DNA of 64,000 nucleotides from Chitinophaga eiseniae (GTDB lineage: Bacteria; Bacteroidota; Bacteroidia; Chitinophagales; Chitinophagaceae). The notes under the pieces were generated by a model. That model did no database searches, was not told where the DNA came from, and saw nothing but the letters and a program-made list of their open reading frames with translations. Both the position numbers and the translations under genes were made by a program. The stretch lies in contig NZ_FUWZ01000003.1 in assembly GCF_900167135.1 (NCBI RefSeq), forward strand, positions 992,001-1,056,000, in the 5' to 3' direction. Positions 1-8,581 of the stretch are shown piece after piece; within the stretch, counting starts at the first letter, position 1, and every line of letters begins with the position of its first letter.

Positions 1-686
1 GTAATGATGATCACCCCGGTAGAGCCTCTGGCGCCGTAGATGGCGGCGGAAGCGGCATCTTTCAGCACTTCGATGGACTCGATATCCTGCGGATTGATGC
101 TGTTAATAGAGATGGTATTGCCATCAACTATCAGCCCGTCGATGACGATGAGTGGGTTGGTAGCCACTGCGCTGACTGACTGGGCGCCACGGATCACAAT
201 GCTGGAAGCGTTACCGGGCGTACCTTCCCGGGAAGCGATATACACTCCTGGTACGCGCCCCTGCAAGGCTTTTCCGAAATCGCTGACAATGTTTTTTTCG
301 GCTGTCAGCTCGCTGGCTTTCACCGAAGCAATAGAATTGGTCACGCTGGATTTGGATTGTGTACCATAACCCACTACGACGGCATCTGTCAGTGAAATAG
401 CTTTCATCTTCATGAAGATGGGTGTTGTTTTAATCAGGCTGGCCGCTATCATTACGTTTTCAAAACCGATGGAAGTGATCTCTAACTGTGCATTGGCCGG
501 CACATTTAATTCGAATTCGCCTTTTTCATTGGTGGTGGCGCCGGTAGCGGCCCCCACCACTTTGACGGTGGCTCCCGGAACAGGCTGCCGGGTGGTGGCG
601 TCTTTTACCGTCCCTTTCAATACCTGTTGTGCATAGGCGGACAAACCGGACATGCATAAAAGGATAAATAAAACTGGCTTTCTCAT
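1..686 (-). CDS. SusC/RagA-like TonB-linked outer membrane receptor, N-terminal part (runs off the window)
   Basis: Only the first 228 codons are inside the window; the rest lies to the left of base 1. The protein starts with a signal peptide (MRKPVLFILLCMSGLSAYAQ), then a carboxypeptidase-like regulatory domain at about residues 22-105, the family linker VVVGYGTQSK, and the start of the TonB plug with IRGAQSVSA and EVLKDAASAAIYGARG. SusC proteins form the outer-membrane half of a SusCD glycan importer and are energised by TonB. There is no STN domain before the carboxypeptidase-like domain, unlike the two other SusC proteins in this window, so sigma/anti-sigma signalling is not expected here. 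The gene diverges from a LytS/LytTR regulatory unit, which may control it. SusD would be expected further left. Confidence 0.93.
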   Translation of the reverse strand, partial: MRKPVLFILLCMSGLSAYAQQVLKGTVKDATTRQPVPGATVKVVGAATGATTNEKGEFELNVPANAQLEITSIGFENVMIAASLIKTTPIFMKMKAISLTDAVVVGYGTQSKSSVTNSIASVKASELTAEKNIVSDFGKALQGRVPGVYIASREGTPGNASSIVIRGAQSVSAVATNPLIVIDGLIVDGNTISINSINPQDIESIEVLKDAASAAIYGARGSTGVIII

Positions 687-846
687 ACAAGTGGTTGGTT
701 GATGATGATGGTTGGTTACTGTCCCCGAACATTGTGTTGCCAAAATAGGGATCATGTTATTTTTTTCTGCGGATAATGGACGTACCGGAACCGTAAATGT
801 ACGACCCGCCCCTTTCCGGGGATGAACATCTTTAACACCTATCAGC

Positions 847-854
847 TACTTTTG
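847..854 (+). promoter_or_regulatory. Candidate Bacteroidota -7 box (TACTTTTG)
   Basis: TACTTTTG fits the TAnnTTTG consensus of the main Bacteroidota sigma factor and lies upstream of the LytS-like gene set. I do not see a clear TTG element at the expected 17-23 base spacing, so the call rests on the -7 box and position only. Confidence 0.35.
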
Positions 855-993
855 CGCCTGCAATAAGTATTTAGCGGGTATCACCCGTTCTTTTAAAAGG
901 ACGAACAGGCGCATTACAGGTATGAAAAAAATATGCGCTTCCGGATGCAGAAAACCAAGGTGCATGTACTATCTTCAACCGTCTGTTCAACTG

Positions 994-1935
994 ATGCGAA
1001 ACAATAAACCATACCGTTACTTTACGCACCTGATGGTGTGGATGGCATTGGTGCTGCTGTATGCCTATCCTTCGCTTAAGCTTAATTTCCATTCAGCCGT
1101 GGGGCTGAAAAGGGTGCTGGTGCAAGATGTTCTCTATGGGTTTATCAACTTTCAATTGTTCTTCCTCCTGGTGTTTGTGTGGTTACCAGCGCCCGTGCAG
1201 CAACGGCAGTACAGACGGGTGATCGTGCGGAGTATATTGGCGGTAGCAGGCTTTGCGTTGATAAAATATGCGATAGGTTGTATATTCCCTGATCAGGTCC
1301 TGCTCAGGATGTATTCTATGATGGGGAAGCCGCACCTTTACTTTAGTTTCCCGAATTATTTCCTGATGGCCACCAAAACGGGACTGGGCGTAGCATTACT
1401 AGCGTACAGCTACCGGCTGCTGTTGCAGCGCCAGCAAACGGGGCCACAGGACCGTTTGCTGGCATCCGCCGCAGAAGCGGCACGGGCACGTTATATACGG
1501 ATGCAGGAAAACTCACGGTTATTGTTGCAAAACCTGCAACAGCTCACCCCCATCCTCGAAGATGAGCGCAAACGCGATCAGGAGGGCGTAAAAGCGATCC
1601 TGCTGCTGTCGGACCTGTTGCGTTACATGCTGTATGATAAAGCGCTGGAAAAAGAGACCGTCGGCCTTCCAAAAGAAATGCTCAATTTTGAAAGATATGT
1701 GGAACTGCGCAACCTGTGTCACCACGAGCAGCCACTCGAGCTGTCTGTCACCGGAGATACGCAACAGGGCACGCTGGCCGCGCTGCTGCTCCAGCAGACC
1801 ACCGAAACCGCCCTTCAGCAGTTGCCAGCCAACGGCACACCGGTAGCCATCCGGGTGCAGGTAAGACAGGATATGATCACCCTCAGTGTGCAGGAACAAC
1901 ATTATCAATTTAAACTGTATCCCGATCATGTCTGA
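994..1935 (+). CDS. Degenerate LytS-type sensor (pseudo-histidine kinase)
   Basis: A membrane protein of about 313 residues with four hydrophobic segments followed by a region alignable to the His_kinase domain of LytS/YehU proteins. The motif LLLSDLLRYMLYD is typical of that domain, and EMLNFERYVELRNL matches the part after it. The phosphoacceptor His of the usual PHFLFNSLN motif is absent: the matching stretch reads LLLQNLQQLTPILED. The N-box, normally PLVENAIKHG, reads QQTTETALQQ, and no G-box follows. Seen: the motifs and their loss. Inferred: it cannot phosphorylate and may act as a sensor or dimer partner of the next kinase, with which it overlaps by 8 bases. In-frame ATGs also exist at 922 and 964; I prefer 994 because it leads directly into the membrane region. 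Confidence 0.75.
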   Translation: MRNNKPYRYFTHLMVWMALVLLYAYPSLKLNFHSAVGLKRVLVQDVLYGFINFQLFFLLVFVWLPAPVQQRQYRRVIVRSILAVAGFALIKYAIGCIFPDQVLLRMYSMMGKPHLYFSFPNYFLMATKTGLGVALLAYSYRLLLQRQQTGPQDRLLASAAEAARARYIRMQENSRLLLQNLQQLTPILEDERKRDQEGVKAILLLSDLLRYMLYDKALEKETVGLPKEMLNFERYVELRNLCHHEQPLELSVTGDTQQGTLAALLLQQTTETALQQLPANGTPVAIRVQVRQDMITLSVQEQHYQFKLYPDHV

Positions 1936-2989
1936 TGTATTTCGTTCTTTTCGGGACTTTTTGTGGATGCTGGCCGGCTGGTTGGTGCTGGTATACAGCA
2001 GCAACCTGATGACGCTCATCCGGTTTAATGAGAAAACACTCCGGCTGGTGCATATCAACAGTGTCGCACTGGGATTTCTTAATTTTCTGCTGTTTTACGG
2101 CTGCTATCGCCGGATAGCCCGACCTGTGCTGGAGAAACGCCGCAGCCCATGGCTGGCCGGGCTGCTGCTGATAGTTCTGCCGGCGTTCACCCTTCTGAAA
2201 TATAGCTTTATTCAGCTCTTCTTTGCTAAAGATATCTTATCCAGAGGACACCAGATCATCAACCATCAAAAAGTAGAAGTTTATACCACGTTAGCAGAAT
2301 ATTTTATCAACGGCCTTTGGAACAATATCGTTATCGTGGTAGCCGCTTTTTCCTTTTGCCTGTTCCGGGTATGGCTGCAGGAAGAAAAGAAAAGAGCGCT
2401 GCTGCAACAGCAGCAGATGCAAGCCGAATCCGGGTTTCTGAAGATGCAACTCAACTCTCATTTTCTGATCAACAGTCTGAACAGCATTTATTCGCTCGCA
2501 CTGATGGGGTCTCCGGAGGTGGTAAAAGCCAATAAAACGCTCACACATTTGCTGGGCTATATGGTAGACCAGCCTTCCGATATCGCGTACCGGGCGCCTA
2601 TCCGTGATGAGATCAGCTACCTGCAGGATTTTGTGACGTTACAAAGACTGCGTACAGGTTTTCATGAAGGCATTATTTTCCACATACCGGACCTATTGCC
2701 GGAGAAAAATATAGCGCCGCTGCTGCTGGTGCCTTTTGTAGAGAACGCGTTCAAACATGGTGTCAGCAACCGCCCGGGAAAACCGGTCACGATAACGTTG
2801 TCGTGCAACGAGCAGCGGCTGCTGTTCAGCGTACATAACTATGTGTCTGGCCAGCAGCGTGACAAGACTGGCGGCATCGGGCTGGACAACGTCCGGAAGC
2901 GGCTGCAGCTCCTCTATCCGGACCGGCATCAGCTGGACATCCGGGACACCGGAGCGGAATATTTCAGTAACTTAGTGATCAATTGGTAA
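1928..2989 (+). CDS. LytS/YehU-type sensor histidine kinase
   Basis: A 353-residue inner-membrane kinase with four transmembrane segments in the first 150 residues, a short coiled linker rich in Gln and Lys, then the His_kinase and HATPase domains. The phosphoacceptor is His178 in LNSHFLINSLNSI; the usual Pro before the His is Ser here. The ATP-binding N-box is PFVENAFKHG and the G-box is GGIGLDNVRKRL. It overlaps the previous gene by 8 bases and is followed at once by a LytTR regulator, so the three form one unit. The ATG at 1928 is chosen because the upstream in-frame start lies inside the previous gene. The stimulus is unknown. Confidence 0.92.
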   Translation: MSDVFRSFRDFLWMLAGWLVLVYSSNLMTLIRFNEKTLRLVHINSVALGFLNFLLFYGCYRRIARPVLEKRRSPWLAGLLLIVLPAFTLLKYSFIQLFFAKDILSRGHQIINHQKVEVYTTLAEYFINGLWNNIVIVVAAFSFCLFRVWLQEEKKRALLQQQQMQAESGFLKMQLNSHFLINSLNSIYSLALMGSPEVVKANKTLTHLLGYMVDQPSDIAYRAPIRDEISYLQDFVTLQRLRTGFHEGIIFHIPDLLPEKNIAPLLLVPFVENAFKHGVSNRPGKPVTITLSCNEQRLLFSVHNYVSGQQRDKTGGIGLDNVRKRLQLLYPDRHQLDIRDTGAEYFSNLVINW

Positions 2990-2994
2990 AGGAT

Positions 2995-3690
2995 ATGGGC
3001 ATAAAGTGCATCGTGGTAGATGATGAACCACTGGCAGCGCAGGTATTGGTATCGTTTATTCACAAAACACCGGACCTGCAGCTGGTAAAGGTATTTCATG
3101 ACCCTATAGAGGCGCTGGCCTTTGTGAAACAGGAGAAAACAGACCTTATCTTCCTGGACATACAGATGCAGGAGCTCAGCGGCCTGGAACTGATGCAGCT
3201 GGCGCCCCCGGGGGTACAGGTAGTACTGGTGTCTGCTTATGATGAATATGCGGTGGAAGGTTTTGACCGGGAAGCGATAGACTATCTGCTGAAACCCGTT
3301 TCTTTTGAGCGGTTTGCCAGGGCTGTGCAACGGGTACTGGCCCGCAGCACGGTCACCGTTTCACAGCCGGCCGGCACCGATTATATTTTTGTCCGTACCG
3401 ACAAAAGGATTGTACGGGTAGACGTTAAAGACATCCTGTTTGTAGAAGCGCTCCGCAACTATGTGGCCATCCAGACGGTCAAACAAAAGATCCTCACTTT
3501 ACAGAACCTGCGCAGTTTCGAAGAGCTACTGGCGCCGTTCCGTTTTATACGGGTACACAAATCGTTTATCATCTCGCTGGATAAAATCGACAGCATCGAA
3601 AAACAACGCATTTTTACAGGCCCGCACTGTGTACCTATTGGCGACGCTTATCTGAAACAATTCATGGAAGCCATCAGTATGCCGCGATAG
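2995..3690 (+). CDS. LytTR-family response regulator
   Basis: A 231-residue regulator. Residues 1-120 are a receiver domain with the acidic pair in VVDDEP, the phosphoacceptor Asp55 in IFLDIQM and the late Lys in YLLKPVSFERF. Residues about 130-231 are a LytTR DNA-binding domain, with the typical start FVRTDKRIVRVDVKDILFVE and FIRVHKSFIISL near the end. It is the cognate partner of the LytS kinase just upstream and probably acts on a nearby promoter, with the divergent SusC gene as the obvious candidate. A TTG at 2983 would extend it by four codons into the kinase gene; the ATG at 2995 is preferred. Confidence 0.93.
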   Translation: MGIKCIVVDDEPLAAQVLVSFIHKTPDLQLVKVFHDPIEALAFVKQEKTDLIFLDIQMQELSGLELMQLAPPGVQVVLVSAYDEYAVEGFDREAIDYLLKPVSFERFARAVQRVLARSTVTVSQPAGTDYIFVRTDKRIVRVDVKDILFVEALRNYVAIQTVKQKILTLQNLRSFEELLAPFRFIRVHKSFIISLDKIDSIEKQRIFTGPHCVPIGDAYLKQFMEAISMPR

Positions 3691-3691
3691 C

Positions 3692-4273
3692 CTAGTTTTG
3701 TTTTCTCACGTATTTGGTCAGAATCACGATCAGCTGGCCTTCTATCTTGCCTTCAATCTGCTCTTTGTTGTCGTCCACGAGGCGGATATTTTTTACCACC
3801 GTGCCCATTTTAGCATTCAGGGTAGAACCTTTTACATCGAGGGATTTGATCAGCGTTACGCTGTCGCCGTTCTGCAACACGTTGCCGTTACAGTCACGGT
3901 GAAGCTCTACAGCGTCGTCGTTGTCATGATCGCCGGTAGCCTGCGCCCAAGCCAATGTTTCCTCGTCCAGGTAAAGCATATCGAGGCTTTCCATGGCCCA
4001 GCTTTCTTTCTTCAGCCGGTGCAGCATACGCCAGGCCAGTACCTGGATGCCCGGCACCTCACTCCACATAGCAGTGGTAAGGCAGCTCCAGTGCTTGCTG
4101 TCCAGCTCGGCCTTGCGGTCTATCTGGGCACGGCAGGTATCGCAGATCAGCACGGTGCTGTCCGGACCGTCGCCGGAACGGGGTGCCACATCATGCATGT
4201 TGAGTTTGTCTGTTGAGCCGCACAACTCACATTTGTTGCCGCTTCTTTGCTGTAATTGTTCTTCCAGTTTCAT
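3692..4273 (-). CDS. PhnA/YjdM-family zinc-ribbon protein
   Basis: A 193-residue cytosolic protein. The N-terminal zinc ribbon has cysteine pairs C15-x2-C18 (KCELCGS) and C44-x2-C47 (LICDTCRA). The C-terminal PhnA domain, from about residue 120, carries DCNGNVLQNGDSV, LIKSLDVKGS and TVVKNIRLVDDN. Despite its name this family is not shown to be required for phosphonate breakdown, and its biochemical role is unclear. The start at 4273 (MKLEEQLQQ) matches the normal family N-terminus. The gene is convergent with the LytTR regulator, with one base between the two stop codons. Confidence 0.9.
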   Translation of the reverse strand: MKLEEQLQQRSGNKCELCGSTDKLNMHDVAPRSGDGPDSTVLICDTCRAQIDRKAELDSKHWSCLTTAMWSEVPGIQVLAWRMLHRLKKESWAMESLDMLYLDEETLAWAQATGDHDNDDAVELHRDCNGNVLQNGDSVTLIKSLDVKGSTLNAKMGTVVKNIRLVDDNKEQIEGKIEGQLIVILTKYVRKQN

Positions 4274-4498
4274 GATTCGTTCAATAAAAAATGCGCGCAA
4301 AGATACAGTTTTTTTACGGGTACAGCCATTGAACGGGCATTTAACCGGATACATGCTGCAAAATATCTCCCATTCTGTTCCCTGTTTCCCCTATTGGATG
4401 AGTAAGTGTTTCCGCATATCCACTACTTAACAGCCTTTCTGTGCCGGCTGGTGTCATGGCGCAGTATTTGGGCTCCTTTTTCTTAAAAAATCACGCTT

Positions 4499-4759
4499 AT
4501 GTTATTTCCAGCACCTACATCCACCATCCGGCGGAAACGTCCGTCATTTCTACCAAGTGCGGCATCGCACAGGGTACCTGTGCCGACAGCCATCCCCCCC
4601 CGGGGCAACCCGCTGGAAGAGGAAGATGAAAACGTTGAGGATAACGATCCTGTGCTGGAGGAAGATGATTTTGAAGACAACAATCTCTCTGATGAAGCAG
4701 TGGACAATATTGAATGGGAACCTGAAGAAGAACAAGAGGAAAGTTCAGGAAATGCCTGA
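4499..4759 (+). CDS. Hypothetical small protein with basic N-terminus and very acidic C-terminus
   Basis: An 86-codon ORF I do not recognise. The first 35 residues are Arg/Pro/Ser rich; from residue 39 on the protein is dominated by Glu and Asp (for example LEEEDENVEDND and EPEEEQEE). There are no cysteines or membrane segments, and the composition suggests disorder. Strong acidic skew in only this frame favours real coding, but GAA/GAT-rich DNA can produce it by chance. The antisense frame is Ser rich and open as well (4483-4965) and looks less natural. Confidence 0.4.
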   Translation: MLFPAPTSTIRRKRPSFLPSAASHRVPVPTAIPPRGNPLEEEDENVEDNDPVLEEDDFEDNNLSDEAVDNIEWEPEEEQEESSGNA

Positions 4760-5093
4760 ACTGCTGCTACTAACCCGTTAGATTTATCGATTATATACAC
4801 TTCAGGTGTCATGAACTGCCTTACCACGCTATCAACTATTATTGTTTGCAGTGCATTCCTTTGATCCCTATTTACTGATACCTGCCGGTACGGGAGAAGA
4901 GGCGGAATCAACCATCCGCTTTTTCCGCCGGCATCAACCCCAGGCGACCAATTTTCCCTGCTCATATCAAAAAGACTTTTTACCTTTCAGGATACGCAAC
5001 GTACAGGGACAACCATCCGATAGTAAAGCCCTTTTCCTGCAGACCATCTGTCCCGCCATCAACATCCTGTCGGTATACAACGCATATGAACGT
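4760..5093. other. Intergenic stretch without a recognised gene
   Basis: About 330 bases between the acidic small ORF and the TolB-like gene. The frame of the TolB-like gene stays open upstream to an ATG at 4842, but the extra residues have no signal peptide or domain character and sit before a clear signal sequence. I see no repeat or RNA gene here. Confidence 0.5.
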
Positions 5094-6008
5094 ATGATTA
5101 CACGTAACCTGACGAGTGTCATTTTATTTTTCCTGCAAGCTCTTTTTTGTAACGGGCATAGCCATGCCCAGGCGCCTGCGGGTGTGCAGAGCTACCTCGA
5201 AACCATCGACATCAGGACCGGTAAACGGACGGTAGTCTATTCAACAGCGGGCCTGCTGGAATCCCCCAACTGGTCTAAAGACGGCCGTTACCTGCTCTAC
5301 AACAAACAAGGCCGGTTGTACCGGTACTGGTTAAGTGACCGGATAACGGACGAGCTGCCGTTTGACAGCTCCTTACCGGCCAACAACGACCATGGCTTCT
5401 CTCCTGACGGTTCACAGCTGGCTATCAGTGCCGGGGATGGCAGCTCCCATATTTACACCGCTTCCGCCGAGGGAGGCCCGCTGCGGCAGCTCACCGGCCA
5501 ATCCCCTTCCTACTGGCATGGCTGGAGTCCGGATGGTAAAACGCTGGCCTTTGCAGGACAACGTAACGGCGATTTTGACATCTATACCATTCCGGCTGAC
5601 GGCGGTCCTGAAAAACGGCTTACCCGTGAGAAAGGGCTGGATGATGGTCCGGACTATTCTCCTGACGGGCAATATATATATTTCAACTCCTACCGCACCG
5701 GCCGGATGCAGATCTGGCGTATGAAGGCCGATGGCAGCGACCCCGAGCAGCTGACCGACGACCGCTACGCCAACTGGTTCCCTCACCCTTCTCCCAACGG
5801 GAACCAGGTCGTATTCCTCAGTTTTACGGAGGACCAGCAGCAGGAGCATCCTTTCGGCAGGAACGTGCAGCTTCGTTTGCTCGACATCGTTAGCCAGACC
5901 GTCCGCGACCTTACCCCGGTTTTCTTTGGGGGACAAGGCACAATCAATGTACCTTCGTGGTCGCCTGACGGCCGGCGGCTTGCCTTTGTATCTTACCGGA
6001 TACCCTGA
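5094..6008 (+). CDS. TolB-like PD40 beta-propeller protein, secreted
   Basis: A 304-residue exported protein. The start at 5094 gives the signal peptide MITRNLTSVILFFLQALFC with cleavage after HAQA. The rest consists of repeated PD40 blades with the pattern SPDG or SKDGRYLLY: SPNWSKDGRYLLYN, GFSPDGSQLAIS, GWSPDGKTLAFAG, DYSPDGQYIYFNS, HPSPNGNQVVFLS and SWSPDGRRLAFVS, about one blade per 42 residues. Such propellers bind proteins or small ligands. This is not the true TolB of the Tol-Pal system because that system's neighbours are missing. It precedes a secreted GH3 enzyme by 33 bases on the same strand, so the two may be co-transcribed. Confidence 0.85.
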   Translation: MITRNLTSVILFFLQALFCNGHSHAQAPAGVQSYLETIDIRTGKRTVVYSTAGLLESPNWSKDGRYLLYNKQGRLYRYWLSDRITDELPFDSSLPANNDHGFSPDGSQLAISAGDGSSHIYTASAEGGPLRQLTGQSPSYWHGWSPDGKTLAFAGQRNGDFDIYTIPADGGPEKRLTREKGLDDGPDYSPDGQYIYFNSYRTGRMQIWRMKADGSDPEQLTDDRYANWFPHPSPNGNQVVFLSFTEDQQQEHPFGRNVQLRLLDIVSQTVRDLTPVFFGGQGTINVPSWSPDGRRLAFVSYRIP

Positions 6009-6041
6009 TACACCCCGCCTGCGGGCCCTAAAATACACGAG

Positions 6042-8312
6042 ATGAAGAAGCTACTAATCGGACTACTACTGGTAGTTGCCACGGAAACACATGCACAGGA
6101 TGCTAAAATGAACGCCTTTATCAGTAACCTGATGGGCAAGATGACGTTGGAAGAAAAAATCGGCCAGCTAAACCTGGTGGTGCCGGGAGGCGGTACCGTT
6201 ACCGGTTCGGTAGTGAGCCGGGGGGTAGACGATAATATCCGTAAAGGTAATGTAGGCGGCCTTTTCGGGATTACCGGCCCGGAGAAGATCCGCAAAATAC
6301 AGGACATCGCCGTTAAAAACTCCCGCCTGCACATCCCGCTTATCTTCGGGCTGGACATTATTCATGGTCACAAAACCATCTTCCCTATCCCACTGGGCCT
6401 TTCCGCCTCCTGGGATATGGGACTGATTGAACGCAGCGCCCGCATCGCCGCACTGGAAGGCACAGCCGATGGCCTCTCCTGGGCTTACTCTCCTATGGTG
6501 GACATCTCCCGCGATCCGCGCTGGGGCCGCATTGCAGAAGGCTCCGGGGAAGACCCTTACCTGGGCTCCCGCATTGCCGAGGCAATGGTGAGAGGCTACC
6601 AGGGCAAAGACTACTCACAGGGCACCACCCTGATGGCCTGTGTCAAACATTTCGCGCTCTACGGCGCCGCTGAAGGCGGCCGCGACTACAACTCGGTGGA
6701 CATGAGCCGCATCAAAATGTTCCAATACTATCTCCCACCCTATAAAGCCGCTATCGACGCCGGCGTTGGCAGCATCATGACTTCGTTCAACGATGTGGAT
6801 GCCGTGCCTGCTACGGGCAACAAGTGGCTGCTCACCGACCTGCTCCGCCAACAGTGGGGCTTTAAAGGGCTGGTCGTAAGCGACTATACCGCCGTAAACG
6901 AAATGACCGCCCACGGCCTCGGCGATCTGCAAGCCGTATCCGCACTGGCACTCAAAGCCGGACTGGATATGGACATGGTAGGCGAAGGCTTCCTGACCAC
7001 CCTGAAGAAATCGCTGCAGGAAGGGAAAGTCACCCTGCAAGACATCAACAACGCCTGCCGCCGTGTACTGGAGACCAAATACAAGATGGGCCTGTTCGAT
7101 GATCCTTACCGTTATATCCGGGAAGACCGTGCGGCCAAAGACATCCTGACGCCCGCCAACAGGGCCGCAGCCCGCGAAATAGCCGCCCGTTCCTTCGTGC
7201 TGCTGAAAAACGACCGGCAAACGCTGCCCCTCTCCGGTAAAGGCACCATCGCCCTCGTAGGCCCGCTGGCCGACAGCAAAAACAATATGCTGGGCACCTG
7301 GGCTGTATCCGGTGACCTGCAACAGGCCGTTACCGTTCGTGAAGGTATCCGCAACGTAGCCGGTGACGACGTGAAAGTGTTCTATGCCAAAGGCGCCAAC
7401 CTTACCGACGATACCACCCTCGCCAAAAATGTGAATGTCTTCGGCCCCCGCGCTGAAATAGACAGCCGTACCCCTGAAGCCATGCTGCAGGAAGCCCTCG
7501 ACGCCGCCAACAAAGCCGACGTGGTAGTGGCCGTACTGGGCGAAGCTTCAGAGATGAGCGGCGAAAGCGCCAGCCGCAGCACCCTCGACATCCCCGAAAG
7601 TCAACAGGTACTGCTCAAAGCACTCGTTAAAACCGGCAAGCCTGTTGTACTGGTACTCATGAACGGCCGCCCGATGACCATCACCTGGGAAAACACCCAT
7701 GTGACCGCCATCCTCGATACCTGGTTCGCCGGCACCGAAGCAGGCAACGCCATCGCCGATGTGCTGTTCGGCCGCTATAACCCTTCCGGGAAAATCACGG
7801 CCAGCTTCCCCCGCAACGTCGGACAGATACCCGTTTTCTATAATCATAAACATACCGGCCGCCCCCTGGAAGGAACCGCTTTTCAGAAATTCAAATCCGA
7901 TTACCTCGATGTGCCCAACACACCGCTGTATCCCTTCGGCTATGGCCTCAGTTATACCACCTTCGCCTACAGCGACGTGAAAGTGAGCAAACCAAACCCC
8001 ACCGGCAATGAAACCATTACCGCCAGCGTGACCGTGACCAATACCGGCAAATATGCCGGCGAAGAAGTAGTACAACTCTACCTTACCGACCCGGTAGCCT
8101 CCGTTACCCGCTCCGTACAGGACCTCATCGGGTTCCGTAAAATATCGCTCCAACCCGGCGAAAGCAAGGAAGTGAGCTTCAACATCTCCCCGGAGAACCT
8201 GAAGTTCTACAACAGCAGCCTGCAATACATCTGGGAACCGGGCGAATTCATTATCCGCATTGGTACCAACTCCGCAGATACGAAATCAGCCACAGTTCAT
8301 TGGAAAAAATAA
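6042..8312 (+). CDS. bglX: Glycoside hydrolase family 3 beta-glucosidase (BglX type)
   Basis: A 756-residue secreted enzyme with signal peptide MKKLLIGLLLVVATETHAQ. The N-terminal (beta/alpha)8 domain carries GLDIIHGH, SPMVDISRDPRWGR and KHFALYGAAEGGRDYN, and the catalytic nucleophile is Asp281 in LVVSDYTAVNE. The second domain starts near residue 380 (RSFVLLKN) and includes SEMSGESASR at about 503-512, where the general acid/base Glu lies. A fibronectin III-like domain ends the protein (VTVTNTGKYAGEEVVQLYL). The full length and motifs match periplasmic BglX, which releases beta-linked glucose from oligosaccharides. No SusCD pair is adjacent. Confidence 0.95.
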   Translation: MKKLLIGLLLVVATETHAQDAKMNAFISNLMGKMTLEEKIGQLNLVVPGGGTVTGSVVSRGVDDNIRKGNVGGLFGITGPEKIRKIQDIAVKNSRLHIPLIFGLDIIHGHKTIFPIPLGLSASWDMGLIERSARIAALEGTADGLSWAYSPMVDISRDPRWGRIAEGSGEDPYLGSRIAEAMVRGYQGKDYSQGTTLMACVKHFALYGAAEGGRDYNSVDMSRIKMFQYYLPPYKAAIDAGVGSIMTSFNDVDAVPATGNKWLLTDLLRQQWGFKGLVVSDYTAVNEMTAHGLGDLQAVSALALKAGLDMDMVGEGFLTTLKKSLQEGKVTLQDINNACRRVLETKYKMGLFDDPYRYIREDRAAKDILTPANRAAAREIAARSFVLLKNDRQTLPLSGKGTIALVGPLADSKNNMLGTWAVSGDLQQAVTVREGIRNVAGDDVKVFYAKGANLTDDTTLAKNVNVFGPRAEIDSRTPEAMLQEALDAANKADVVVAVLGEASEMSGESASRSTLDIPESQQVLLKALVKTGKPVVLVLMNGRPMTITWENTHVTAILDTWFAGTEAGNAIADVLFGRYNPSGKITASFPRNVGQIPVFYNHKHTGRPLEGTAFQKFKSDYLDVPNTPLYPFGYGLSYTTFAYSDVKVSKPNPTGNETITASVTVTNTGKYAGEEVVQLYLTDPVASVTRSVQDLIGFRKISLQPGESKEVSFNISPENLKFYNSSLQYIWEPGEFIIRIGTNSADTKSATVHWKK

Positions 8313-8485
8313 TGGCATGATTTCCCATGTGCCCTGGGCTGAAGCTCTGGGCTACAATGTGGGGGCCATGCTGAGCGGCAATCCCGGATGAATACAGGAA
8401 AACCACCGGCTGGCAGCCTGATCTTGTCCTATATATTATTATTCGCACGAGCAGCGAAAAAATCACAGGGAAATCAAAAAATAAA

Positions 8486-8515
8486 AACAGCCATGGCATC
8501 GTGTCCATGGCTGTT
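8486..8515. terminator. Hairpin between convergent genes
   Basis: An 11-base stem, aacagccatgg paired with ccatggctgtt, with an 8-base loop. It is preceded by an A-run and followed by ccgttt, and lies between the bglX end and the convergent SDR gene end, so it can serve both. Confidence 0.65.
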
Positions 8516-8581
8516 CCGTTTATTCATCTACCTTACTACTTACACCTACAGGCGAAGTTGATTACTGCCACTACATCCGGA

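Noticed and set aside
922-993. Upstream starts for the pseudo-LytS gene
   Set aside because: The extra 24 residues are Cys and basic rich with no membrane character; the start at 994 leads directly to TM1. Not fully excluded.
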